DNA of 64,000 bases from Nocardioides immobilis (GTDB lineage Bacteria; Actinomycetota; Actinomycetes; Propionibacteriales; Nocardioidaceae), in the NCBI RefSeq assembly GCF_003515065.1, contig NZ_QXGH01000023.1, forward strand, positions 62,001-126,000. The letters run 5' to 3'. The translations under genes were made by a program, and so were the position numbers. Positions 1-7,597 of this stretch are shown here, one piece after another (position 1 is the first letter of the stretch; each line of letters begins with the position of its first letter). The notes beneath the pieces are model-generated. The model made no database searches and was not told the origin of the DNA. It was given only the letters and a program-made list of their open reading frames with translations.

Positions 1-55
1 CCGACTCGTCGGCCGTTGTGTCGGAGTAGACGGCGACGTCGAGCACGCTGCCCAC
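1..55 (-). CDS. 5' end of an unidentified CDS running off the left edge
   Basis: Reading leftward, a GTG at 55-53 opens a frame with no stop to the window edge (18 codons, beginning V-G-S-V-L-D-V-A-V-Y-S-D). It lies 8 bases after the stop of the coiled-coil gene at 64-711 on the same strand, a typical operon spacing, with a weak purine-rich stretch upstream. The protein cannot be identified from so short a piece. The reading frame and the start are inference. Confidence 0.35.
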   Translation of the reverse strand, partial: MGSVLDVAVYSDTTADES

Positions 56-63
56 AGTCGGGC

Positions 64-711
64 TCACCGCCGGAAGCGGGATGACCCCGATGACTCGCTC
101 TGCCGGGCGGCGTCGAACTTGTCGGTCACCTCGCCGAGCTGGTCGAGGACGTCACCGAGCCGGATCGAGGCAGCAGCCATGGAGTCGCGCAAGGAGGACG
201 CGATGGCGACGAGGTCGCGGAGCGCGCTGACGGCATGGACCGCTGCATCCGCGGTAGCGGAGTCGATCATCGCCCGGGTTTCGCGCTGGGCGCTCGCCCG
301 GTCGGCCTCGGCCGCGCGGCGGGCGTCCTCCAGCAGCTTCTCCGCGGCGGCCCTGTCGGCGGCAGCCTCGGTCCGGGCGGCGGCCGCTGCGGTCACGGCG
401 TCCTGGGCCTCCCGCTCGGCGGCCGCGGCGATCTCGTCCGCCCGGGCGCGGGCGTCGGCGAGGATCTGCTCGGCACGGCCCTTCGCCTCCGCGGCGGCGA
501 GCGACTTGCGGCTCTCGGCGTCGGACGCGACGCCGTCGGCGATCTGCTGCGCCTGCATCACGATCGAGTCGGCCTCGGTCAGTGCCGCCCGCCGGATGGA
601 CGCGACCTCGGCAAGCTCGTGCTCGGCGCGACTCTTGAGGTCGAACACCTCGCGCATCTCGCGAGCGGTCGGGTCCTGGCTGGCGGCTCCGGTCTGCTTC
701 GCTTCGGTCAT
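64..711 (-). CDS. Ala/Glu-rich coiled-coil protein (intact member of a tandem trio)
   Basis: 215 aa, starting at ATG 711 (MTEAKQTG); an upstream extension is possible but has a poor start context. Residues about 17-170 are a long heptad-patterned Ala/Glu/Arg/Asp coiled coil. They are followed by a short C-terminal helical segment (residues about 172-205, ALRDLVAIASSLRDSM onward) that recurs in the broken paralogue at 1657-2295. There is no signal peptide or membrane segment, so it is probably cytosolic, resembling DivIVA/SMC-like scaffold or V-ATPase subunit-like coils without convincing homology to any. A possible promoter (TTGTGT, 16 bases, TAGGCA) lies upstream with the -10 at 790-795. The function is unknown. 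It is the only one of the three coil genes here with an uninterrupted frame. Confidence 0.7.
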   Translation of the reverse strand: MTEAKQTGAASQDPTAREMREVFDLKSRAEHELAEVASIRRAALTEADSIVMQAQQIADGVASDAESRKSLAAAEAKGRAEQILADARARADEIAAAAEREAQDAVTAAAAARTEAAADRAAAEKLLEDARRAAEADRASAQRETRAMIDSATADAAVHAVSALRDLVAIASSLRDSMAAASIRLGDVLDQLGEVTDKFDAARQSESSGSSRFRR

Positions 712-909
712 CGGTGGTCCCCGTGTGGAGCATTCGTGTGGAGCGTTGGTTGGAGCCTTCGCAAGAGGAGGCATCGTTGGGTGTGGCGGTGCCTAACCTC
801 GACATTCTCGTACACAAAGGTCGGCACGGATGAATTTCGAGTTATCAGATACGAGACCAACGCCGGACGGCGGGTCTCGGCGGAGTCGAACCGCTGACCG
901 GACGAACGA

Positions 910-1634
910 TCAGCGGTGGCGGACGCGGCGCAGCCGGTCCGCCATCGTGCCCGGAGGATCGAAGAGGTTCCCAGGTGCTGGCATCGAGGCGTCGTCGGTG
1001 GTCGGCGCAGCATCGGCGGCCGTCTCCTGCGACGGCGTGGCTGTGCCGGCCTGCTCGGGCGCCGTGATGTCGGCGCGCAGTCGGGCGGTCGTCGGCGGCA
1101 GGTCGGTGAGGGCCTTGGCGAGGTCCTCGAGCGTGACGCCGAGGCGGGAGATCGTGTCGGACACGCTGTCGAGCTGGCCGTGAGCGAGGTGGTGGGTCTC
1201 CTCGAGCTGCTGGCGGCGGTGGAGCGACGCCTCGCGCCGCGCCGTCAACCGGAGCGCGTCGGCCTGGACGGCCGCCGACTCATGGCGGACTCGGCCCGGG
1301 CCAGCGCTGCGCTGGACTCGTCGGCGAAGGCGGCCGCGGTGACCCGGATGCTCGCGGCCTGGGCCTCGGCCTCGGCGATCGCGGCTGCCGCCGTTGCCCG
1401 CGCCTGGGAGATGACGACCTCGTCCGACCGCTGGCCGTCCGCGGCCATCGTGGCCGCCGTCTGGCGCGCACCCGCTTCGAGCGCGGCGGCGACGGCGTCG
1501 GCCTGCTGGCGGACCTCGACGACCTCGAGTGCGACCTGCTCCTTGGTCTCGGCGGCGCGATCCACCGCTGCCTGGGCCTGGGCGCGCAACTCCGCTACCA
1601 GCTCAGCGGTTCCGCCGCCCGAGGATGTGGTCAC
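910..1634 (-). pseudogene. Coiled-coil paralogue broken by a -1 frameshift near 1281-1286
   Basis: The first frame runs from GTG 1634 to TGA 1245 (129 aa). The coil then continues in another frame from 1286 down to TGA 910. Adding one base inside the GCCATGAG stretch (about 1279-1286) joins ...ALARAESA to ESAAVQADALRLTARREA as one 241-residue protein with the same plan as its neighbours: a long Ala/Glu coil, then a C-terminal helical segment (DSVSDTISRLGVTLEDL). The first frame has a good leaderless-type start (TAACCT at 1641-1646, 6 bases before GTG). A TTG overlapping the TGA (1248-1246) could permit re-initiation, so two separate polypeptides are an alternative to decay. A sequencing error is also possible. 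Confidence 0.65.
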
Positions 1635-1656
1635 GAACCAAGGTTACCCATCGTGG

Positions 1657-2295
1657 TCAGTCTTCTGGAGTTTCTTCGCGATCCAGTCGCGGGATGGACT
1701 CCCGGGCCCCGGACAGGGCGGCGAGGATGTCGGAGAGGCGTGCAGCCGCGGCGACGACGGCGTCGTTGAGGCCCGCGGCGACCTGGTCGAGCTGGTCGAG
1801 CGCGTGGTGGCTCTCGGTGCTGACCCCGGCGAGAGCGGCGACCCGGAGGTCGGCCGTCTCGCGGGCGGACGCCTCCCGCTCGAACTCCGCCATCCGGCGT
1901 GCGGTCTCGATCAGCTCGGTGGCCGATGCCTCGAGCTCGTCGGCCCGGGTGGAGGCGAGGGCGGCGTCGCGCCGGATCCGGTCGGCGTCCATCTCGGCCT
2001 CGGCGACGATGGCCCGGGCGGCGTCCTTGGCCTCGGCGATGATCTGCTCCGCGCGACCTCGTGCCTCGGCCTACGCGTGCGACGTACGGGACGTCGCCTC
2101 GGCATGTACGGCGTCGGCCGCCTCCTGGGCACGAGCCACGATCTCGTCCGCCTCGCTGAGCGCCTGGCGCCGGGTGGCGAGCGCGTCCGCGATCTCCGAC
2201 TCCGCCCGCTGGCGCACCTCGTAGAGCGAGCGCAGCTCGTCAGCGAAGGAAGCGGAGGCGCTCGCGCCGGTAGGAGCGGGATCGGCGTGAGTCAT
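1657..2295 (-). pseudogene. Coiled-coil paralogue interrupted by an in-frame TAG at 2073-2071
   Basis: From ATG 2295 (MTHADPAP) the frame reads 74 codons, meets TAG at 2073-2071, and continues in the same frame without another stop to TGA 1657. The sequence after the stop (AEARGRAEQIIAEAK) aligns directly with AEAKGRAEQILADAR of the intact gene at 64-711, and the residues before it align too, so the stop sits inside a conserved coil. The C-terminus (ALDQLDQVAAGLNDAVVAAA) matches the C-terminal segment of the intact paralogue. Full length would be 212 aa, against 215 for the intact copy. A nonsense mutation or sequencing error is likeliest; stop-codon readthrough is possible but unsupported. 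Confidence 0.7.
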
Positions 2296-2387
2296 TGAGG
2301 TCGGAGCGTAGTGCGCTTTGCAGGCGGTGTCAGCCGGATCGCAGACTGGCTGCGTCAGGCGGATCTCGGATCGGACAACGCTGCTAC

Positions 2388-2400
2388 TAGGGTGACCCGC
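2388..2400 (+). promoter_or_regulatory. Leaderless-type -10 element for the gene at 2401
   Basis: TAGGGT at 2388-2393 is followed by 7 bases and then the GTG start codon, with no Shine-Dalgarno sequence. Transcription would begin at or next to the start codon. The same CTAGGGTG core precedes several other genes in the window (36979, 46521, and 46473-46478 on the minus strand). Confidence 0.5.
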
Positions 2401-2763
2401 GTGAGTCCCTGGGTCCTCGGCGCGGTCCTCGTGCTGTGCGGGGTCACGGCGGTCGTGCTGGTCGTCCACCTGGTCCGCGACCGGGCAGCCGAGGACGGCA
2501 TGTTCGTGCTCCTCGGCCTCACCGAGCTGGTGCTCCTCGGGCAGCTGGTGGCGGGCTGCATCGCCCTCGGCAGCACCGAGCGCGACGTCGAGGGCACGCT
2601 CTTCGTGAGCTACCTCGTCGGCACCGCGCTGGCACTGCCGATCGGTGCGTTCTGGTCCCTGGCGGAGCGCTCCCGCGCCGGCACCGCGGTGGTGCTGCTG
2701 GCGGTGCTGACCGTGGCCGCGCTCGAGGTGCGGCTCGACGCGATCTGGGCGGGCGCCGTATGA
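2401..2763 (+). CDS. Small integral membrane protein
   Basis: 120 aa from GTG 2401 (VSPWVLGAV). It has four predicted hydrophobic segments, at about residues 4-22, 35-57, 68-88 and 92-110, with short hydrophilic loops such as RDRAAEDG. The start is chosen because a TAGGGT hexamer ends 7 bases before it. The stop overlaps the next gene's ATG (ATGA), so the two are translationally coupled. No family is recognised. The pair lies directly before the SUF operon, with no evidence of a functional link. Confidence 0.7.
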   Translation: MSPWVLGAVLVLCGVTAVVLVVHLVRDRAAEDGMFVLLGLTELVLLGQLVAGCIALGSTERDVEGTLFVSYLVGTALALPIGAFWSLAERSRAGTAVVLLAVLTVAALEVRLDAIWAGAV

Positions 2764-3173
2764 CCCAGGTCGGCACCGACGCCACCAACCCGCTGACCGC
2801 CGGCTGGGGTCGCGCCCTGGTCTTCGCGTACGGCGTCTTCGCCGTCGCCGCCACCGGCCGGTCGCTGGTGCAGCTCAGCACCGACGCCGACAAGGCCCCG
2901 CTGGCGTACTCCTTGTCGCTGTTCGCGGCGGTCGTCTACCTCGTGGCGACGACGTCGCTGCTCCTCGGCGGCCGCGCGGGCTGGCTCGCGGCGGGCATCG
3001 CCGTGGCCGTCGAGCTGCTCGGCGTGCTGTCCGTCGGAGCCCTCAGCTATGCGGCGACCGACCTGTTCCCCGACCGCACCGTCTGGTCCCACTTCGGGCA
3101 GGGCTACGGCTTCCTGCCGCTGGTGCTGCCGTTCGCCGGCCTCGCCTGGTTGCGGCACACCCGCCCGCGCTGA
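2760..3173 (+). CDS. Small integral membrane protein, coupled to the upstream gene
   Basis: 137 aa from ATG 2760, overlapping the preceding stop by 4 bases. It has four hydrophobic segments, at about residues 20-40, 52-75, 78-100 and 115-132, ending in the basic tail RHTRPR. No catalytic or transport motif is visible. With the preceding protein it probably forms a two-protein membrane unit of unknown role. Confidence 0.7.
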   Translation: MTQVGTDATNPLTAGWGRALVFAYGVFAVAATGRSLVQLSTDADKAPLAYSLSLFAAVVYLVATTSLLLGGRAGWLAAGIAVAVELLGVLSVGALSYAATDLFPDRTVWSHFGQGYGFLPLVLPFAGLAWLRHTRPR

Positions 3174-3174
3174 A

Positions 3175-3188
3175 ACCCTACTTAGGGT
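3175..3188 (+). promoter_or_regulatory. 14-bp palindrome ACCCTACTTAGGGT before sufR
   Basis: Two perfect 6-base arms are separated by CT, just after the stop of the membrane-protein gene and upstream of the sufR -35. It could be a second operator for the SUF repressor or another regulator. Alternatively it is two back-to-back TAGGGT hexamers, which is the commonest -10 sequence in this window. There is no T-run, so it is not a classical terminator. Confidence 0.4.
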
Positions 3189-3196
3189 GGCCTTGC

Positions 3197-3236
3197 TTGA
3201 AGGGCGGGAAGCATTAACGTCACACTGATGTTGTGG
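3197..3236 (+). promoter_or_regulatory. sufR promoter with SufR-like inverted repeat
   Basis: TTGAAG (3197-3202), an 18-base spacer and CACACT (3221-3226) form a plausible sigma-70 promoter whose transcript would start at the sufR GTG (3233). Overlapping the -10 and start is ACACT-N5-TGTGG (3222-3236). As I recall, an ACACT-N5-TGTGA repeat has been reported as the SufR site in mycobacteria. If so, SufR binding here would block the promoter directly, giving autorepression of the whole suf operon. Confidence 0.5.
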
Positions 3237-3928
3237 AAACCGTGGACCCTGCAATCGACCAGCCGACGCGGCAGCGCGTGGCTCGGTCGATCCTGGTCAA
3301 CGGACCCTCTACCGCGGCGGCCCTGGCCGAGCGTCTCGTCCTGACCCCGGCCGCCGTACGACGCCATCTCGACCACCTCCTCGAGGAGGGCGCGGTCGAG
3401 GCGCGGGACCCCCGTCCGGCCGACCACCGCGGCCGCGGCCGCCCGGCCAAGGTGTTCGCCCTGACCGAGCACGGGCGCGACGGCTTCGAGGCGCAGTACG
3501 ACGACCTGGCGACCGAGGCGCTCCGGTTCCTCGCCGAGACGGCCGGTCCCGACGCCGTCAAGGCGTTCGCGGAGCGGCGCGCGTCGTTCATCGAGGAGCG
3601 GTTCCCGCAGGTCGCGGTGGAGCACCCCGAGGCCTCACCGGCCGAGGTGCTGGCCCTGGTCTTCTCCGACGAGGGCTACGCCGCGTCAGTGCGGCAGTTG
3701 CCCCTCGTCGGCGGCAGCAGCGTGGGGGAGCAGCTGTGCCAGCAGCACTGCCCGGTCTCCCACGTCGCCCACGAGTTCCCGCAGCTGTGCGAGGCCGAGA
3801 CCGAGGCCATCGGCCGCGTGCTCGGCACCCACGTCCAGCGGCTGGCGACCATCGCGCACGGCGACGGCGTCTGCACCACGTGCATCCCTGGCTCGACACC
3901 CGAGAAGAAGGAGCAGGTCACCGCATGA
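3233..3928 (+). CDS. sufR: SufR, iron-sulfur-sensing repressor of the suf operon
   Basis: 231 aa. An N-terminal winged helix-turn-helix of DeoR/ArsR type (residues about 12-75, with the recognition region LTPAAVRRHLDHLLEEGAVE) is followed by a dimerisation region and a Cys-rich C-terminal half. C169-x3-C173-x12-C186 is the expected cluster-binding set of SufR proteins; C214 and C217 form an extra CxxC. In the family, cluster-loaded SufR represses the suf genes and loss of the cluster derepresses them. Start GTG 3233 is supported by a CACACT hexamer 6 bases upstream (leaderless). It overlaps sufB by 4 bases (ATGA), so it is the first gene of the operon. The identification is confident from domain plus context. 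Confidence 0.93.
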   Translation: METVDPAIDQPTRQRVARSILVNGPSTAAALAERLVLTPAAVRRHLDHLLEEGAVEARDPRPADHRGRGRPAKVFALTEHGRDGFEAQYDDLATEALRFLAETAGPDAVKAFAERRASFIEERFPQVAVEHPEASPAEVLALVFSDEGYAASVRQLPLVGGSSVGEQLCQQHCPVSHVAHEFPQLCEAETEAIGRVLGTHVQRLATIAHGDGVCTTCIPGSTPEKKEQVTA

Positions 3929-5343
3929 CCTCCATCGAAGACCTCAACCCGGAGCTGAAGGGCATCGGTCGCTACGAGTTCGGCTGGGCCGACAGCGACG
4001 TTGCCGGCGCGACGGCGAAGCGTGGCCTCAACGAGGACGTCGTCCGTGACATCTCCGCGAAGAAGAGCGAGCCCCAGTGGATGCTCGACCTGCGCCTGAA
4101 GGGCCTGAAGCTCTTCGACCGCAAGCCGATGCCCACGTGGGGCTCCGACCTGTCGGCGATCGACTTCGACAACATCAAGTACTTCGTCCGGTCCAGCGAG
4201 AAGCAGGCCGCGACCTGGGACGACCTCCCCGAGGACATCAAGAACACCTACGACAAGCTCGGCATCCCGGAGGCGGAGAAGCAGCGCCTGGTCTCCGGCG
4301 TCGCCGCGCAGTACGAGTCCGAGGTCGTCTACCACTCGATCCGCGAGGACCTCGAGGCGCAGGGCGTGCTGTTCCTGGACACCGACACCGCGCTCCGCGA
4401 GCAGCCCGAGCTGTTCCAGGAGTACTTCGGCACCGTGATCCCGGTCGGCGACAACAAGTTCGCCGCGCTCAACACCTCGGTGTGGTCCGGCGGCTCGTTC
4501 ATCTACGTGCCCAAGGGCGTCCACGTGGACATCCCGCTGCAGGCCTACTTCCGGATCAACACCGAGAACATGGGCCAGTTCGAGCGGACCCTGATCATCG
4601 TCGACGAGGACGCCTACGTTCACTACGTCGAGGGCTGCACCGCGCCGATCTACTCGTCCGACTCGCTGCACTCGGCGGTCGTCGAGATCATCGTGAAGAA
4701 GGGCGGCCGCTGCCGCTACACGACCATCCAGAACTGGTCGAACAACGTCTACAACCTGGTGACCAAGCGCGCCGTCTGCGAGGCCGGCGCGACCATGGAG
4801 TGGGTCGACGGCAACATCGGCTCCAAGGTGACGATGAAGTACCCCGCCGTCTACCTGATGGGTGAGCACGCCAAGGGCGAGACGCTGTCGATCGCGTTCG
4901 CGGGCGAGGGCCAGCACCAGGACGCCGGCGCCAAGATGGTCCACGCCGCGCCGAACACGTCGAGCTCGATCCTGAGCAAGTCGGTGGCGCGCGGCGGCGG
5001 GCGTACGTCGTACCGCGGCCTGATCCAGATCAACGAGGGCGCGCACGGCTCGAAGTCGAACGTGCTGTGCGACGCGCTCCTGGTCGACCAGATCAGCCGT
5101 TCCGACACGTATCCCTACGTCGACATCCGTGAGGACGACGTGTCCATGGGCCACGAGGCCTCCGTCTCGAAGGTCTCCGACGACCAGCTCTTCTACCTCA
5201 TGTCCCGCGGCATGGCCGAGGACGAGGCGATGGCGATGATCGTGCGCGGCTTCGTGGAGCCGATCGCCAAGGAGCTGCCGATGGAGTACGCCCTCGAGCT
5301 CAACCGGCTCATCGAGCTTCAGATGGAAGGAGCCGTCGGCTGA
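3925..5343 (+). CDS. sufB: SufB, Fe-S cluster scaffold subunit
   Basis: 472 aa, the usual SufB length, from ATG 3925 overlapping the sufR stop. SufB is the core of the cytosolic SufBC2D scaffold, which assembles a cluster with sulfur delivered by SufS/SufU and energy from SufC. The central beta-helix core carries typical family stretches such as WSGGSFIYVPKGVHV, IVDEDAYVHYVEGCTAPIY and MEWVDGNIGSKVTMKYPAVYL. The C-terminus has HEASVSKVSDDQLFYLMSRG, the segment that meets SufC. No intein is present, in contrast to mycobacterial SufB. Its stop overlaps the sufD start by one base. Confidence 0.97.
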   Translation: MTSIEDLNPELKGIGRYEFGWADSDVAGATAKRGLNEDVVRDISAKKSEPQWMLDLRLKGLKLFDRKPMPTWGSDLSAIDFDNIKYFVRSSEKQAATWDDLPEDIKNTYDKLGIPEAEKQRLVSGVAAQYESEVVYHSIREDLEAQGVLFLDTDTALREQPELFQEYFGTVIPVGDNKFAALNTSVWSGGSFIYVPKGVHVDIPLQAYFRINTENMGQFERTLIIVDEDAYVHYVEGCTAPIYSSDSLHSAVVEIIVKKGGRCRYTTIQNWSNNVYNLVTKRAVCEAGATMEWVDGNIGSKVTMKYPAVYLMGEHAKGETLSIAFAGEGQHQDAGAKMVHAAPNTSSSILSKSVARGGGRTSYRGLIQINEGAHGSKSNVLCDALLVDQISRSDTYPYVDIREDDVSMGHEASVSKVSDDQLFYLMSRGMAEDEAMAMIVRGFVEPIAKELPMEYALELNRLIELQMEGAVG

Positions 5344-6509
5344 TGTCGGCAGTTGCAGAGGCCCTCGAGATGGAGAGGGTCGAGTCCCACCTGCACCCGG
5401 AAGGGTCGTTCGTCGTCGACGAGCACCCGGTTCCGACCGGTCGCGAGGAGGTCTGGCGCTTCACGCCGCTCAAGCGGCTGCGGGGTGTCCACCAGGACGC
5501 GCCCCTCGACGGTGAGTCGTTCAAGGTCGAGGTCGACCTGGCCCCCGGCGTGACCGCGACCTCCGTGGCGGCCGCCGACTCGCGTCGCGGCCTGTCCGGG
5601 CTGGTTCCGCTCGACCGGATCTCGGCCCGTGCCTGGGAGGCGTCGTCGTCGGTCTTCGAGGTCGACATCCCCGAGGACGCCGTCATCGAGGGTGCCTCGA
5701 CGATCCGCGTGGCCGGCACCGGCACCGACGACGCGACCGCAGCCCACCTGCTGGTGCGCGCCGGGCGGTTCAGCCGCGCCACCGTCGTCGTCCTCTACTC
5801 CGGCTCCGCGACCTGGGCCGAGAACATCGAGGTCGTCGTCGAGGACGGCGCCGAGCTCACCTTCGTCACCGTGCAGGACTGGGCAGACGACGCAGTCCAC
5901 CTGGTCAGCCAGCACGCCCGGGTCGGCCGTGACGCCACGCTCAAGCACGTCGCGATCACCTTCGGCGGCAACGTGGTCCGCAGCGACACGAGCGCCGAGT
6001 ACGCCGGACCCGGCGGCTCGGTCGAGATGCTCGGCCTCTACTTCGCCGACGCCGGCCAGCACATCGAGCACCGGCTCTTCGTCGACCACAACGCGCCCAA
6101 GACCAAGAGCAACGTGGTCTACAAGGGTGCGCTGCAGGGCGAGAAGGCGCACACCGTGTGGATCGGCAACGTGCTGATCCGCAAGGTCGCCGAGGGCATC
6201 GACACCTACGAGGAGAACCGCAACCTCGTCCTCACCGACGGCTGTCGGGCGGACTCGGTCCCGAACCTGGAGATCGAGACCGGCGAGATCGCCGGGGCCG
6301 GCCACGCGTCGGCGACGGCCCGGTTCGACGACGAGCACCTGTTCTACCTGCGGTCGCGCGGCATCTCCGAGAAGGAGGCGCAGCGCCTCGTCGTGCACGG
6401 CTTCTTCAACGACCTGATCCGGCGGATCAACGTGCCGGAGCTGGAGGAGAAGCTCACCACCACGGTCGAGGCCGAGCTCGCGAAGAACGTCCTGAAGGAG
6501 CTCGTATGA
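5343..6509 (+). CDS. sufD: SufD, Fe-S scaffold partner of SufB
   Basis: 388 aa from ATG 5343 (TGATG overlap with sufB). It is a paralogue of SufB: a beta-helix core, then a helical C-terminus with ATARFDDEHLFYLRSRGISEKEAQRLV, equivalent to the SufC-contacting tail of SufB. The conserved His of the SufB-SufD interface probably lies in the region FVDHNAPKTKSN. It acts in the SufBC2D complex, with a role in iron acquisition in characterised systems. It is translationally coupled to both neighbours. Confidence 0.95.
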   Translation: MSAVAEALEMERVESHLHPEGSFVVDEHPVPTGREEVWRFTPLKRLRGVHQDAPLDGESFKVEVDLAPGVTATSVAAADSRRGLSGLVPLDRISARAWEASSSVFEVDIPEDAVIEGASTIRVAGTGTDDATAAHLLVRAGRFSRATVVVLYSGSATWAENIEVVVEDGAELTFVTVQDWADDAVHLVSQHARVGRDATLKHVAITFGGNVVRSDTSAEYAGPGGSVEMLGLYFADAGQHIEHRLFVDHNAPKTKSNVVYKGALQGEKAHTVWIGNVLIRKVAEGIDTYEENRNLVLTDGCRADSVPNLEIETGEIAGAGHASATARFDDEHLFYLRSRGISEKEAQRLVVHGFFNDLIRRINVPELEEKLTTTVEAELAKNVLKELV

Positions 6510-6841
6510 GCTTCGAACGCGCCTGCGCGCTGGCCGACGTACCCAAGGACGAGGCGCTCGCCGTCACGATCGGGGAGTACGACGTCGCCGTCGCCCGTGA
6601 CGGTGACGAGTTCTTCGCGCTGCAGAACCAGTGCTCCCACGCCGCGGTCTCGCTCTCCGAGGGAGAGGTCGAGAACGGCACCGTCGAGTGCTGGCTGCAC
6701 GGATCCTGCTTCGAGCTGCGCACCGGCAAGCCCACCCACTTCCCGGCGACGGAGCCTGTCGCCACCTTCCCCGTCGAAGTGCGGGGCGACGAGCTGTACG
6801 TCGACGTCACCACCACCCTGAACGGAGTCACCCCCGCATGA
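6506..6841 (+). CDS. Rieske-type [2Fe-2S] ferredoxin of the suf operon
   Basis: 111 aa from ATG 6506, overlapping the sufD stop (ATGA). The cluster ligands are clear: C43-S-H45 and C62-W-L-H65, the CxH...CxxH pattern of Rieske proteins. It is a small soluble domain of the NirD/BphA3 type (non-heme dioxygenase ferredoxin subunit). Actinobacterial suf operons often carry such a gene between sufD and sufC. An electron-transfer or cluster-relay role for SUF assembly is inferred from position only. Confidence 0.9.
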   Translation: MSFERACALADVPKDEALAVTIGEYDVAVARDGDEFFALQNQCSHAAVSLSEGEVENGTVECWLHGSCFELRTGKPTHFPATEPVATFPVEVRGDELYVDVTTTLNGVTPA

Positions 6842-7596
6842 GCACCCTGGAGATCAAGGACCTCAAGGTCCAGGTCAACACCGAGGACGGCCCGAAGGAG
6901 ATCCTCAAGGGCGTCACGCTGACCATCAAGGACGGCGAGACGCACGCGATCATGGGTCCCAACGGGTCGGGCAAGTCGACGCTGGCCTACTCGATCGCCG
7001 GTCACCCGCGCTACGAGATCACCGGCGGCACGGTGACCCTCGACGGCGAGGACGTGCTGGAGATGTCGGTCGACGAGCGCGCCCGCGCCGGCCTGTTCCT
7101 GGCGATGCAGTACCCCGTCGAGGTTCCCGGCGTCTCGGTCGCGAACTTCCTGCGCACCGCCAAGACCGCCATCGACGGCGAGGCGCCGAAGCTGCGCACG
7201 TGGGTCAAGGACGTCAATGGCGTCATGGAGCGGATGAACCTCGACGCCTCGTTCTCCCAGCGCTCGGTCAACGAGGGCTTCTCCGGTGGCGAGAAGAAGC
7301 GCCACGAGATCGCCCAGCTCGACCTCCTGGACCCGAAGGTCGCGATCCTCGACGAGACCGACTCCGGCCTCGACATCGACGCGCTCAAGGTCGTCTCCGA
7401 CGGCGTCAACCGGTTCCGCGAGCGCGACGGCAAGGGTGTCCTGCTGATCACGCACTACACGCGGATCCTGCGCTACATCACGCCCGACTACGTCCACGTG
7501 TTCGTCGACGGCCGCGTCGCCGACGAGGGCGGCCCCGAGCTCGCCGAGGAGCTCGAGGCCAACGGCTACGAGAAGTACCTCGGCACGACGGTCTGA
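6838..7596 (+). CDS. sufC: SufC, ATPase of the SUF scaffold complex
   Basis: 252 aa from ATG 6838. It is a single ABC ATPase domain: Walker A GPNGSGKST (residues 40-48), the Q-loop in AMQYPVEVPGV, signature FSGGEKKR (148-155), Walker B and catalytic Glu in AILDETDSGLD (169-179), and the H-loop LLITHYTR. The FSGGEKKR signature and DETDSGLD are diagnostic for SufC rather than transporter ATPases. Two copies bind SufB and SufD and drive the conformational change for cluster assembly. It overlaps the Rieske gene by 4 bases and ends 1 base before sufS. Confidence 0.97.
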   Translation: MSTLEIKDLKVQVNTEDGPKEILKGVTLTIKDGETHAIMGPNGSGKSTLAYSIAGHPRYEITGGTVTLDGEDVLEMSVDERARAGLFLAMQYPVEVPGVSVANFLRTAKTAIDGEAPKLRTWVKDVNGVMERMNLDASFSQRSVNEGFSGGEKKRHEIAQLDLLDPKVAILDETDSGLDIDALKVVSDGVNRFRERDGKGVLLITHYTRILRYITPDYVHVFVDGRVADEGGPELAEELEANGYEKYLGTTV

Positions 7597-7597
7597 C

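Noticed and set aside
2071..2073. In-frame TAG as a pyrrolysine or other recoded codon
   Set aside because: The protein is a coiled coil with no reason for Pyl, there are no pyl genes in the window, and the sister gene has Ala at this position.
3676..5154. A 492-residue frame antisense to sufB
   Set aside because: Composition rich in Asp/Val/Leu/Arg without domains, fully explained by antisense reading of a high-GC gene.
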